DNA from: Anaeromyxobacter_A sp035636195
Lineage (GTDB): Bacteria; Myxococcota; Myxococcia; Myxococcales; Anaeromyxobacteraceae
Assembly (NCBI GenBank): GCA_035636195.1
Contig: DASPZP010000100.1
Span: 1-23,036, forward strand
DNA length: 23,036 nt
Direction of reading: 5' to 3'
Shown: positions 14,718-22,249 of the stretch, piece by piece
Numbering within the stretch: the first letter of the stretch is position 1
Layout of the letters: each line of letters opens with the position of its first letter
The notes under the pieces: model-generated
Told to the model about the DNA's origin: nothing
Databases searched by the model: none
What the model saw: the letters and a program-made list of their open reading frames with translations, nothing else
Made by a program: the position numbers and the translations under genes

Positions 14718-14829
14718 CGGGGGCCCACCCATTGCGGGCCACCCCCGCCAGCCCCGCATCCAATCTGGCGACGTGGCGTATTGCTCGACGCGACGCTAGG
14801 CTTCCCATTCTTTCGGGTGCTCGTCAGCG

Positions 14830-16680
14830 ATGAAGCGGAACGCGGACCGAAAGCGCCAGCCGGCCGGCATGGGACGCCTGATCGCCGAGGTGCTCCGGCC
14901 GTATCGCGGTTGGCTCACGATCATCCTGTTCGCGACTGCGGTCGAGACCGCGGCGAGCCTCGCCGCGCCCTGGCCGCTCAAGATCATCCTCGATAACGTG
15001 ATCGGAGGCCGCGAGTCCCCCGAGTGGCTAGGGCACGTCGCAAGCTGGCTGCCGGGCGAGAGCGCCATCCGGATCGCCGCGCTGGCCGCGATTGCCACCG
15101 TGGTGATTGCCGCGCTGGGCGCGCTCGCCTCGTACGTCGACAATTACTACACGGAGAGCGTAGGCCAGTGGGTTGCCAACGACCTTCGCGTCTGCGTCTA
15201 CGACCACCTCGAGCACCTACCGCTGGCGTATTACGACACCCATCAGACCGGCACGCTCCTCAGCACCATCATCGACGACATCGCGACCATCCAGGACTTC
15301 GCGTCGTCTGCCACGCTCGGGATCGTCGTCGATCTGCTCACGATCGCGGGCATGCTCGGCCTCATGTTCTGGCTCAGCTGGGATTTCGCGCTCATCGCAG
15401 TCGGCGTGGCGCCCTTTCTCTTGCTGTTCGTCCTGCGGTTCAGGAAGGCGGTGAAGAAGGCGAGTCGCGAGGTCCGGCTTCGCGAGAGCGACCTGCTGAG
15501 CGTGGTGCAGCAAGGCCTCGAGTCCATCCGGGTGGTGAATGCCTTCGGGCGGCAGGAGCTCGAGGAGAAGCACCTCGCGGACGCGAGCCAGGCGACGGTC
15601 GAGGCCGCGCTGAAGGCGAGGCGGGTGAAGTCGCTGCTCTCGCCTGTCGTCACCGTGACCGTATCGCTGTGCACGGCTTTCGTCCTCTGGAGAGGAGCCT
15701 TGCTCGTGCTCGCGTCTGCGATGACGGCGGGGGCGCTGACGGTGTTCCTCTCCTACCTCGGCAAGTTCTTCAAGCCCGTACAGGACCTGGCCAAGCTGAG
15801 CGGGACGATCGCGCAGGCGGCCGTCGGCGTGGAGCGCGTCCGCGGCATCCTCGAGCTCCACATGAGCATGCCCGAGCGGCCCGATGCACGCGAGCCGGGG
15901 AGGCTTCGCGGCGCGGTCGAGTTCGACCATGTCGCGTTCGCATACGATCGAGCGACGCCCGTGCTGCGGGACGTCAGCTTCTCGATCGCGGCGGGCCAGT
16001 TCGTCGGGATGGTCGGGACGACCGGAGGAGGGAAGTCGACGATCGTGGGCCTGATCCCGCGTTTCTACGATCCAACCGCGGGGCGGGTTCTCATCGATGG
16101 GGTCGATGCCCGGGACTACAAGCTCCAGGGGTTGCGCGACCAGATCGGATTCGTGTTGCAGGAGACGGTCCTGTTTCGCGGCACGATCCGCGCGAACATC
16201 GCGTACGGGCGCCCCGATGCCTCCGAGAAGGAGCTGGTCGAGGCCGCGATGCTGGCCAATGCGCACGAGTTCATCGTCAGGATGCCCGACGGGTACGACA
16301 CCCAGGTGGGCGAACGAGGGGAGACGCTCTCCGGGGGCCAGCGGCAGCGCATCGGGATCGCCCGTGCCGTCGTCCGCAACTCGCCCATCCTCATCCTCGA
16401 CGAGCCGACTGCCGCGCTCGACTCCGAATCCGAACGGATCGTCATCGAGGCGCTCGAGCGCCTGATGAAGGGACGCACCGTGATCACGATCGCTCACCGC
16501 CTGAGCACGATCCGCGATGCCGACAATGTCCTCGTCCTCAAGGACGGAGCCATCGCGGAACGAGGCACGCACGACGAGCTGCTCGCGCTGGACGGGATCT
16601 ACGGGGAGCTCCATCGCATTCAGGTCGGGGCGGGCGCCGTCGCTGACAGTCATCCGGTCATCCGCAGGGCAGGAGCATGA
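14830..16680 (+). CDS. ABC exporter, fused membrane and ATPase domains
   Basis: A 616-residue half-transporter of the type-IV exporter (MsbA/lipid or drug) family that works as a homodimer in the inner membrane. Residues about 20-310 hold six membrane helices. The ATPase domain follows: Walker A GTTGGGKST (396-404), with Gly in the usual Ser position, Q-loop FVLQET, signature LSGGQ (500-504), Walker B ILILDEP (520-526) and H-loop His556. All catalytic elements are present. It ends in TGA directly before the next ATG, so it forms an operon with the phospholipase-D-family gene. This hints at a lipid or envelope substrate, but the substrate is not readable from sequence. Confidence 0.93.
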   Translation: MKRNADRKRQPAGMGRLIAEVLRPYRGWLTIILFATAVETAASLAAPWPLKIILDNVIGGRESPEWLGHVASWLPGESAIRIAALAAIATVVIAALGALASYVDNYYTESVGQWVANDLRVCVYDHLEHLPLAYYDTHQTGTLLSTIIDDIATIQDFASSATLGIVVDLLTIAGMLGLMFWLSWDFALIAVGVAPFLLLFVLRFRKAVKKASREVRLRESDLLSVVQQGLESIRVVNAFGRQELEEKHLADASQATVEAALKARRVKSLLSPVVTVTVSLCTAFVLWRGALLVLASAMTAGALTVFLSYLGKFFKPVQDLAKLSGTIAQAAVGVERVRGILELHMSMPERPDAREPGRLRGAVEFDHVAFAYDRATPVLRDVSFSIAAGQFVGMVGTTGGGKSTIVGLIPRFYDPTAGRVLIDGVDARDYKLQGLRDQIGFVLQETVLFRGTIRANIAYGRPDASEKELVEAAMLANAHEFIVRMPDGYDTQVGERGETLSGGQRQRIGIARAVVRNSPILILDEPTAALDSESERIVIEALERLMKGRTVITIAHRLSTIRDADNVLVLKDGAIAERGTHDELLALDGIYGELHRIQVGAGAVADSHPVIRRAGA

Positions 16681-17691
16681 ATGTCATTCCGGTCGCTCAT
16701 CGTCCTTCCTGACGACTCGGCTAAGCCGATCCTCGACGCCATCGGAACCGCTTCGAGGTCGCTCCACGTGAAGATGTTCATCTTCTCCGACGCGGCGCTC
16801 GTGCACGCCGTCCTCGCGGCACGGCGCCGCGGTGTCAAGGTCCGGGTCATGCTGAACCCCGCGCGCCGCAGCGGGGAAGCCGACAACGAGGAGACCCGCG
16901 AAGAGCTCAGTCGCGGCGGGATCGAGGTCGTCGATAGCAACCCCGATTTCGAGCTCACGCACGAGAAGTCGATGGTGGTGGACGAGGCGACGGCGTTCGT
17001 GAAGTCGTTCAACTGGGCGACGAAGAACCTGACCGAGACGCGCGACTACGCGGTCGTCACCTCGCACAGGCGCGAAGTACGCGAGATCGCCGACTGCTTC
17101 GACGCCGACTGGCAACGGCAGTCCTTCGATCCCGGGGACGGGTCCAAGCTGGTGTGGTGTCCGGGAGGCAGAGAGAGAATCGCCCGGTTCATCGACGAGG
17201 CCAAGCACACGCTCTTCGTCCAGAACGAGCGTTACCAGGACACCATCGTCATCGAGCACCTGGTGCGCGCGGCGGGCCGCGGAGTGAAGGTCCACGTCAT
17301 GGCCCGACCGCCGCACACGCTCAAGTTGGACAAGCTGGTCGAGGGCGTCGGCGGGCTACGAATCCTGAACGACGTGGGGATCAAGGTTCACAAGCTCAAG
17401 CACCTGAAGCTTCACGCCAAGATGCTGCTGGCCGACGGCGTCGGCGCCTTGGTGGGTTCGATCAACCTGGCGCCCGGCAGCCTTGACGGCCGCCGCGAGC
17501 TCGCGATCGACGTGCGCGATGACGACGTGGTGGAGCAGCTCGAGAGGATCGTGCACCACGACTGGAAGCACTCGCACCCCCTCGATCTCTCCGACCAGGG
17601 GCTCCTCAGCGACCTCGAGGAACGCGCCGACGCTGCAGCGAGACTGGGCCTCGTCGAGGTCCGAGCCGGGGAGAACGGCAAGCAAGGGTGA
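16681..17691 (+). CDS. Phospholipase D family protein (cardiolipin-synthase-like)
   Basis: A 336-residue protein with two HKD motifs, HEKSMVVD (His94, Lys96, Asp101) and HAKMLLAD (His245, Lys247, Asp252). Each is followed by the expected FNW or SINL strand. The two halves form one active site that cleaves or transfers phosphodiesters through a phospho-His. There are no membrane helices or signal peptide, unlike classical cardiolipin synthases with N-terminal anchors, so it may be a soluble or peripheral ClsB-like phosphatidyltransferase, phospholipase or nuclease. The ATG touches the TGA of the ABC exporter gene, so they are coupled. Confidence 0.88.
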   Translation: MSFRSLIVLPDDSAKPILDAIGTASRSLHVKMFIFSDAALVHAVLAARRRGVKVRVMLNPARRSGEADNEETREELSRGGIEVVDSNPDFELTHEKSMVVDEATAFVKSFNWATKNLTETRDYAVVTSHRREVREIADCFDADWQRQSFDPGDGSKLVWCPGGRERIARFIDEAKHTLFVQNERYQDTIVIEHLVRAAGRGVKVHVMARPPHTLKLDKLVEGVGGLRILNDVGIKVHKLKHLKLHAKMLLADGVGALVGSINLAPGSLDGRRELAIDVRDDDVVEQLERIVHHDWKHSHPLDLSDQGLLSDLEERADAAARLGLVEVRAGENGKQG

Positions 17692-17696
17692 GCGGT

Positions 17697-17716
17697 GCGC
17701 GTTCGATCGAGCGCGC
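17697..17716 (+). terminator. Terminator hairpin after PLD gene
   Basis: GCGCGTTC (17697-17704) pairs with GAGCGCGC (17709-17716), with one G-T pair and loop GATC. TTT follows. It starts five bases past the 17691 stop. Confidence 0.5.
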
Positions 17717-17735
17717 TTTGCCCGGGTCGGTGAGC

Positions 17736-17954
17736 CTACTTGTCGCGGTACGTGATTCGGCCGCGGGTCAGGTCGTACGGCGAGAGCTCCACCTTCACCC
17801 GGTCGCCCGTGATGATGCGGATGTGGAATCTCTTCATCTTTCCGGATGGATACGCCAGGACAATGGGGCCCTGATCGATCTTGACGCGGTACATGCCGCC
17901 GCTCGACTCTTCCACCTTGCCCTGCACTTCGATTCCAGCTTCCTTTTCGCTCAT
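17736..17954 (-). CDS. infA: Translation initiation factor IF-1
   Basis: A 72-residue S1-fold (OB) protein, the normal IF-1 length. It binds the ribosomal A site during initiation with IF-2 and IF-3. The family core is clear: IEVQGKVEES, MYRV, SGKM, HIRIITGDRVKVELSPYDLTRGRITYR. SGKMKRFHIRI differs slightly from the usual SGKMRKNYIRI, which fits one of several IF-1 copies in a genome. It has AGGGAG (minus strand, 17959-17964) four bases before the ATG. It is not next to rpmJ or ribosomal protein genes here; it stands alone behind its own promoter and a terminator-like leader hairpin. Confidence 0.95.
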   Translation of the reverse strand: MSEKEAGIEVQGKVEESSGGMYRVKIDQGPIVLAYPSGKMKRFHIRIITGDRVKVELSPYDLTRGRITYRDK

Positions 17955-17974
17955 TCAACTCCCTGAAAGTACTA

Positions 17975-18007
17975 GGAAAAATAAAACGGCCTCTCAGAAC
18001 GAGGCCG
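17975..18007 (-). terminator. Intrinsic terminator in the IF-1 leader
   Basis: On the minus strand CGGCCTC (18007-18001) and GAGGCCG (17993-17987) form a perfect 7-bp stem with a seven-base loop. TTTTATTTTT follows at 17986-17977. This is a textbook intrinsic terminator and the only T-rich one in the window. It sits between a likely promoter and the IF-1 ribosome binding site, so it could act as an attenuator. Confidence 0.75.
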
Positions 18008-18031
18008 CCGGGTGACTACGCAACGACCTTG

Positions 18032-18060
18032 ATTCTACACCGGATGGTCGCTTCTTGCAG
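18032..18060 (-). promoter_or_regulatory. Likely sigma-70 promoter for infA
   Basis: On the minus strand CTGCAA (18060-18055) and TAGAAT (18037-18032) are separated by 17 bases. The -10 box matches the consensus at five of six positions, the -35 at three. Transcription would start near 18025, giving a leader of about 70 bases that contains the hairpin at 17987-18007. Confidence 0.5.
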
Positions 18061-18090
18061 GCTCGGTGTAGGCAGCACTCGCGCGACGGC

Positions 18091-19059
18091 TCATCCGATC
18101 CGCTTCAGCTCCTCCGGAGTGAGACGCAACCCCGTGGCGGCGACGTTCTCCTCGAGGTGCGCCATCGAGCTCGTCCCAGGGATAGGCAAGAGCACAGGCG
18201 AGCGCGCCAGCAGCCAGGCGAGCGCGGCTTGGGTCTCCGTGATTCCGCGCTGCCGCGCGAGCTGCCCGAGCACCTCGACCGATCCGGACCTGCTCGCCTC
18301 GCGCTCGCGGCCGGCCAGGGGCGCCCAGGGAAGGAACGCGATGCCTTCGACAGCGCAGACGCCCAGGACGTCCTCGGACCGCCTGTCCCCGACGTTGTAC
18401 CGGTTCTGGACAGAGACCACCTTGACGATGCTCCTCGCCAGCCGCAGCTCGTCGACCGAGACGTTAGAGACCCCGACGTGGCGAATCTTGCCCTCGCGCT
18501 GCAGCCGCCCGAGCTCGCCCATGGAGTCCGCCAGCGGCACCTTCGGATCGGGAGCGTGGAGCTGGTAGACGTCGATGCGCTCGAGCCGCAGGCGGCGCAG
18601 GCTCGCTTCGCATGCCTGGCGAAGGTGCTGCGGGCGAGCGTCGTGATCCCAGCGCTCCCGCGACGGCCGAGTGAGACCGCCCTTCGTGGCGATGACCAGA
18701 TCCTTGGGGTAGGGGTGCAGCGCCTCGCAGATGAGCCGCTCGCTCACCTCCGGGCCGTACGCGTCGGACGTGTCGAGGAGATTCACGCCGAGATCGACCG
18801 TGCGGCGCAAGAGCTTGCGCGCTCCCGCCGGGTCGGGTGGGTCTCCCCAGATGCCTGGGCCCGTGACGCGCATGGCGCCGAAACCCATGCGCCGGACCGC
18901 GAGATCTCCTCCGAGGAGGAACGTGCCGGCTGCTCGCGCTGGCTGTCCACTCGGCTCCGCGGCGCGCCCCAGCGCGGGAATGGCTTCGATGACTGCCACG
19001 CCGAGGGCGGCCGCGCCCGTCTCCAGAAATCCTCTACGCGTGAAGGTCGCAGAGCTCAC
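18091..19059 (-). CDS. Tat-exported aldo/keto reductase
   Basis: A 322-residue NAD(P)H-dependent oxidoreductase of the aldo/keto reductase family. The catalytic tetrad is complete: Asp96 and Tyr101 (DTSDAYG), Lys126 (ATKGG) and His168 (QLHAPD). Near the C-terminus, IPGTSS and HLEEN are the family's cofactor-phosphate region. The N-terminus is a twin-arginine signal, TRRGFLE (residues 7-13) before a hydrophobic stretch, so the enzyme should fold with its cofactor and be exported. GTG 19059 has a strong GAGGAGG close upstream, which decides the start; the frame opens further out at 19098. The physiological substrate is unknown. No export or redox partner gene is adjacent. Confidence 0.9.
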   Translation of the reverse strand: MSSATFTRRGFLETGAAALGVAVIEAIPALGRAAEPSGQPARAAGTFLLGGDLAVRRMGFGAMRVTGPGIWGDPPDPAGARKLLRRTVDLGVNLLDTSDAYGPEVSERLICEALHPYPKDLVIATKGGLTRPSRERWDHDARPQHLRQACEASLRRLRLERIDVYQLHAPDPKVPLADSMGELGRLQREGKIRHVGVSNVSVDELRLARSIVKVVSVQNRYNVGDRRSEDVLGVCAVEGIAFLPWAPLAGREREASRSGSVEVLGQLARQRGITETQAALAWLLARSPVLLPIPGTSSMAHLEENVAATGLRLTPEELKRIG

Positions 19060-19159
19060 GTGTCCTCCTCGTCGACGCGCCGTCCGGTGCGCGCGCAACG
19101 GCTCCGGTTACGTACCCACGCGCTGCCCCCGGCGCTACGGCTTCCCGACCTGCCGGTCC

Positions 19160-20074
19160 CTAGTCCTCCGTCGGCTTCTTGGCCTCGATCTCGAGCGCCT
19201 TCTCGGTCCAGCCGGGCGCGAGCACCGCGTCGCCCCATGCCTTCAACCGTGCCCGCCCTCCGGCGGTGATGCTCGAGACGTTACCGGAAGCAGTCTGGAC
19301 GCAATTGCGCAGGAGAGAGCGGGTGTTGTCGGCAATCTCTTTTCTCGTGACGTGACGCTTCTGCTTTGCACGCTCCAGCTTGTCCATGGCCGCACCAGAG
19401 CTGATCGCGGACATGTGACTCGACGACACGGTGTACTCGGTCGTGGTCTCGCGGCACCTGACGTTGAGCCAGGGGTCCTCGATGAAGAGCGAGCGCTGGA
19501 GCAACGGCGAGCAGGTGACGCCGATGCGTCGGTCGTTGAATGCGTCGAGCTCCATGTAGTTGATGACGCCGTGGGCGATCTCGGAGCGCTGAGTCTCTTC
19601 CTTCGCGACGCGAGCCCCCGCAACCAGCGCTCGGATCTCGCCGAACATGTGGTCGCAGGGCGGAGGTGTCCTCGAAGAGTCGAAATGTGTTCCGACCACG
19701 ATGCGATTGACGGTCTGACCTGCCCAGGACTGGCATGTCACTCGGTCCACCTCGAGGGCCGCCAGGTCGAGCCGCGCAGCGCAGGTGATCTGCTCGATGC
19801 CCTGATCCGATTCCTGCTCGCAGCCGCGCGCCTTCAGCTTCGCTGCCGTGCTGTCCCAAGGCGCACCGATCATGCACGGTAGAAGCTGTTCGAGAAGGGT
19901 TCCGCCTTCGCTCGGCTTCGCTCCCAGGCGCTTGGCCTTGCTCACGACCTCGGGCTCCGCAGAGGTGTGGGCCGATGCGACAGGCGCCGCGCCTTGCGAC
20001 GACTTCCCGCAAGCGCCGAGGACGAGCACCGCCAGACCCGCAACAGCAACATCATGTGACCGCAGCATTCGCAT
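19160..20074 (-). CDS. Cys-containing hypothetical lipoprotein
   Basis: A 304-residue exported protein. A signal peptide ends LVLGAC with lipobox Cys22. The mature part begins with a Ser/Ala linker and has cysteines spread through the chain that could form disulfides (in PCMIG, RGCEQE, ITCAAR, VTCQSW, PPCDH, VTCSP, VRCRE and RNCVQ). I recognise no domain. Similar Cys-rich lipoproteins are frequent in myxobacteria. The ATG at 20074 has GGGAG six bases upstream. It is separated by about 100 bases from the aldo/keto reductase, reads the same way, and could share its transcript. Confidence 0.7.
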   Translation of the reverse strand: MRMLRSHDVAVAGLAVLVLGACGKSSQGAAPVASAHTSAEPEVVSKAKRLGAKPSEGGTLLEQLLPCMIGAPWDSTAAKLKARGCEQESDQGIEQITCAARLDLAALEVDRVTCQSWAGQTVNRIVVGTHFDSSRTPPPCDHMFGEIRALVAGARVAKEETQRSEIAHGVINYMELDAFNDRRIGVTCSPLLQRSLFIEDPWLNVRCRETTTEYTVSSSHMSAISSGAAMDKLERAKQKRHVTRKEIADNTRSLLRNCVQTASGNVSSITAGGRARLKAWGDAVLAPGWTEKALEIEAKKPTED

Positions 20075-20281
20075 GAAGGTCTCCCTGCCTCGTCAAGCGA
20101 GTCGATGAAGCCGTGTCTACACGCGCCACTGTGCGATGAAGAGAGCCTGGGTGGCGTCGCACGCGCCCTGCTGGCAGGCGCGCGAGGTACTCGGCGACGC
20201 GCGGCAGCGCGATCAGGTCTGGCGAGCGAAGAGCCACGAGCTGCAGAATATGCCACGAGCTTGCTCGTCCTCCGCGGTGAT

Positions 20282-21169
20282 ATGTCTTCGGAGGACGTCA
20301 ACCGCCGCTTGCCACCGATGACCGCCGCAACTTCCGTCCTGCTCGCCGGCCACGTGACGCTCGACCGCCACGGAACGGGCTTCGTGCCAGGCGGCGCCGT
20401 GACCTACTGCGCGCTCGCCTACGCCGGGCTCGGCGCACGGGTGCGCGTCGTGAGCGCGGCTGGGCCCGAGTTCCCGCGTGATGCCCTCGGGACCGCCGAG
20501 GTGGCGTTCGAGCCGGCGCCCCGGACCACCACCTTCGAGAACGCCTGCAGCGCGGACGGGCTCCGCTCACAGCGCGTGCTCGCGGTGGCGCCGCCGCTCG
20601 AGCCGGCGCGCATCCCGTCGGCCTGGCGCGGGGCCGACGTGCTGCACCTCGCGCCCATCCTGGCGGAGGTCGACCTCGCCGCGTTCCGCCGAGCCGTACG
20701 GGCGCGGTTCTCCGGCTTGGGCGTGCAGGGCTGGGTGCGTCGCCTCGAGCCGGACGGGAGCGTATCGCAGCCGCGCTGGGATCCGACGTCCGAGGAGCTC
20801 GCCGGCATCGACGCGGCGGTCCTGGGCGAGGACGACGTCCCGGGGCAGGGGGACCTCGTCGGCCGGCTCGCCCGCCACATCCCGGTGGTCGCGTTCACGC
20901 ATGGTCGGCGTGGCTGTGAGGTGATCGTGCGCGCCCGAACGTGGAGGGTAGGGGTTCATCCGGCGCGCGAGGTCGACCCCACCGGCGCAGGGGACGTGTT
21001 CTCGGCAGCCTTCTTCCTCGCGCTCGCGGGCGGCGCGGAGCCGCCGGATGCGGCCCGACTCGGCGCCGCGGCCGCGTCCGTCTGCGTCGAGGGCGTGGGC
21101 CCCTCGGCGCTCGCGCGCGTCGGCGAGGCGCGGGGGCGCGCGGTGCTCGTGCCGGTCGCGGACGACTGA
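20282..21169 (+). CDS. PfkB/ribokinase family carbohydrate kinase
   Basis: A 295-residue cytoplasmic sugar or nucleoside kinase. The N-terminal part has GGAVTYCALAYAGLGARVRVVSAAG, the glycine-rich substrate-binding start of the family. The C-terminal signature DPTGAGDVFSAAF (Asp232 to about Phe244) includes catalytic base Asp238 and the anion hole. The substrate cannot be named. The frame opens at 20105, but those codons look non-coding. ATG 20282 and ATG 20318 are both possible starts, and neither has a good Shine-Dalgarno. It lies 18 bases before the endonuclease-V-like gene and is probably co-transcribed with it. Confidence 0.8.
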   Translation: MSSEDVNRRLPPMTAATSVLLAGHVTLDRHGTGFVPGGAVTYCALAYAGLGARVRVVSAAGPEFPRDALGTAEVAFEPAPRTTTFENACSADGLRSQRVLAVAPPLEPARIPSAWRGADVLHLAPILAEVDLAAFRRAVRARFSGLGVQGWVRRLEPDGSVSQPRWDPTSEELAGIDAAVLGEDDVPGQGDLVGRLARHIPVVAFTHGRRGCEVIVRARTWRVGVHPAREVDPTGAGDVFSAAFFLALAGGAEPPDAARLGAAAASVCVEGVGPSALARVGEARGRAVLVPVADD

Positions 21170-21187
21170 CGTGGGGTGGGCCCTTCG

Positions 21188-21850
21188 ATGGATTGGCCGA
21201 CCACAGCGGAGGACCTGGAACGCGAGCAGAACCGGCTTGCGGTCCTCCAAGTGAACCCCTGGGTAACACCGGGGCGGCTGCTGCGTGTCGGCGCCTCCTC
21301 GGTGGTGTTCGGGCGATCGGGACGCGACGCCGTCGGCTGGGCGGCCGCCGTCGTGATGGAGGGCGAGGACATCGTCGCAACCGCCACGTGTTCGATGCGG
21401 ACGCTCGTGCCCTTCGAGCCAGGGCGGCTCGCTCTCCGCGAGGGGCCGATCTTGCACCGAGTCATGCGAGACGTCGTGCGCAGGCCCGATGTCCTCCTGG
21501 TCGCCGCGGCCGGAAGGGATCACCCCCGGCGGGCAGGCCTGGCGCTGCACCTCGGCGCGGTTCTCGACTTGCCAACGGTGGGCGTCACGGAAGATCCGCT
21601 GCTCGCGACCGGTGACGAGCCAGCGCAGGCGTGGAGTTCGCATGCTCCGCTCGAGATAGCGGGTGAGGTGGTCGCCTATCGAGTCCGCACCCGCACCGGG
21701 TCAAAGCCCGTCGTCGCCCACGCCGCCTGGCGCACGACCGCGGAGGTAGCGGCGGAGGTGGTCCTGGGAAGCTGCGCCCTCGCGCGCTGGCCCGAGCCCA
21801 TGCGCGAGGCGCGGAGGCTGGCGCGTGAGCTCCGGGCACACAGGGCCTGA
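21188..21850 (+). CDS. Endonuclease V-like protein with degenerate active site
   Basis: A 220-residue protein with the layout of endonuclease V (Nfi), which nicks DNA or RNA near inosine. LALREGPIL, AGRDHPRRAGLALHLGAVLDLPTVGVTEDPLL and the late YRVRT, KPVVAHAAW and RWPEPMREA segments all match the family. Key residues differ. The first metal Asp (GVDvs in the family) is Ser37. The Asp of VDGqG is Ala106 within VAAAG. The Lys after the GVxK strand is replaced by TED. Glu85 and the late His remain. It is therefore probably not an active nuclease and may only bind nucleic acid or protein. ATG 21188 follows a G-rich stretch. Confidence 0.75.
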   Translation: MDWPTTAEDLEREQNRLAVLQVNPWVTPGRLLRVGASSVVFGRSGRDAVGWAAAVVMEGEDIVATATCSMRTLVPFEPGRLALREGPILHRVMRDVVRRPDVLLVAAAGRDHPRRAGLALHLGAVLDLPTVGVTEDPLLATGDEPAQAWSSHAPLEIAGEVVAYRVRTRTGSKPVVAHAAWRTTAEVAAEVVLGSCALARWPEPMREARRLARELRAHRA

Positions 21851-21853
21851 GCG

Positions 21854-21873
21854 CGTGCCACAGGTCGTAGGCG
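21854..21873 (+). repeat. Short direct repeat, copy 1
   Basis: CGTGCCACAG followed by GTCGTAGGCG recurs at 22214-22234 with one added base and one change. It sits at the end of the endonuclease-V-like gene. Confidence 0.35.
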
Positions 21874-21909
21874 GGCGCGCCGCGTCATCCGGCGCGGGCG
21901 GGATGGCGA

Positions 21910-21940
21910 GCCCCCGCCCGGGCTGGTGGCGAGCGGGGGC
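21910..21940 (+). terminator. GC hairpin before the 54-residue gene
   Basis: GCCCCCGC (21910-21917) and GCGGGGGC (21933-21940) are perfect 8-bp arms around a 15-base loop, about 60 bases past the 21850 stop. There is no T tract. It probably ends the kinase / endonuclease-V-like transcript. Confidence 0.4.
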
Positions 21941-21993
21941 GTAGCCGGGCGTCGGCGGCATCCGGGATCTATCATTCCCGCGGAGGGAGCGAG

Positions 21994-22158
21994 ATGAAGC
22001 GCCAGGACCAGGACTACATGGGAGAGAGCAAGACCGAGCGGTCCGCGAAGCGCGAGTCGCCGGAGGAGCCCACCGTCGCTCCGCCGATCGAGCGGGAGCA
22101 CGAGACGTACGCGGGCATCTTCGAAGAGGATGAGCGGCGCGAGCACGAGCGGCAGTGA
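21994..22158 (+). CDS. 54-residue highly charged hypothetical protein
   Basis: ATG 21994 follows a G/A-rich ribosome binding site (GGAGGGAG, about five bases before). The 54 residues are extremely hydrophilic: about half are Glu, Asp, Arg, Lys or His, with a central PEEPTVAPP turn and a Glu/Arg-rich C-terminus (FEEDERREHERQ). No Cys, signal or membrane segment is present. I know no family. It lies upstream of cysE with two hairpins between them. Good Shine-Dalgarno and local codon use support it as a real gene. Confidence 0.6.
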   Translation: MKRQDQDYMGESKTERSAKRESPEEPTVAPPIEREHETYAGIFEEDERREHERQ

Positions 22159-22185
22159 CCCCGCGGGGACCGGAGCCTCCCGACG

Positions 22186-22228
22186 CGTGCCAGTGTGGTA
22201 CGACGACTCTGTTCGTGCCACAGAGTCG
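22186..22228 (+). promoter_or_regulatory. Tandem hairpins in the cysE leader
   Basis: CGTGCCA (22186-22192) pairs with TGGTACG (22196-22202), with one G-T pair. Then CGACTCTG (22204-22211) pairs with CAGAGTCG (22221-22228) around nine bases. Both contain GTGCCA. They end 22 bases before the cysE ATG and could control cysE at the RNA level or terminate the previous gene. Confidence 0.4.
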
Positions 22229-22234
22229 CAGGCG
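22214..22234 (+). repeat. Short direct repeat, copy 2
   Basis: CGTGCCACAGAGTCGCAGGCG resembles 21854-21873. It overlaps the loop and right arm of the second cysE leader hairpin. Confidence 0.35.
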
Positions 22235-22249
22235 TGGAGGATCAACCCG

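Noticed and set aside
12520..14808. 762-codon minus-strand frame parallel to the outer-membrane gene
   Set aside because: It is the alternate-frame shadow of the 824-residue barrel protein, Arg/Ala/Pro-rich and without domains.
20052..20237. Short minus-strand frame in the gap between the Cys-rich lipoprotein and the kinase
   Set aside because: It overlaps the lipoprotein start and its Shine-Dalgarno, has no ribosome binding site and no recognisable motif.
20105..20281. N-terminal extension of the PfkB kinase frame
   Set aside because: The added residues are Arg/Ala-rich, lack any family similarity and would displace the normal N-terminal strand; starts at 20282 or 20318 fit the family length.
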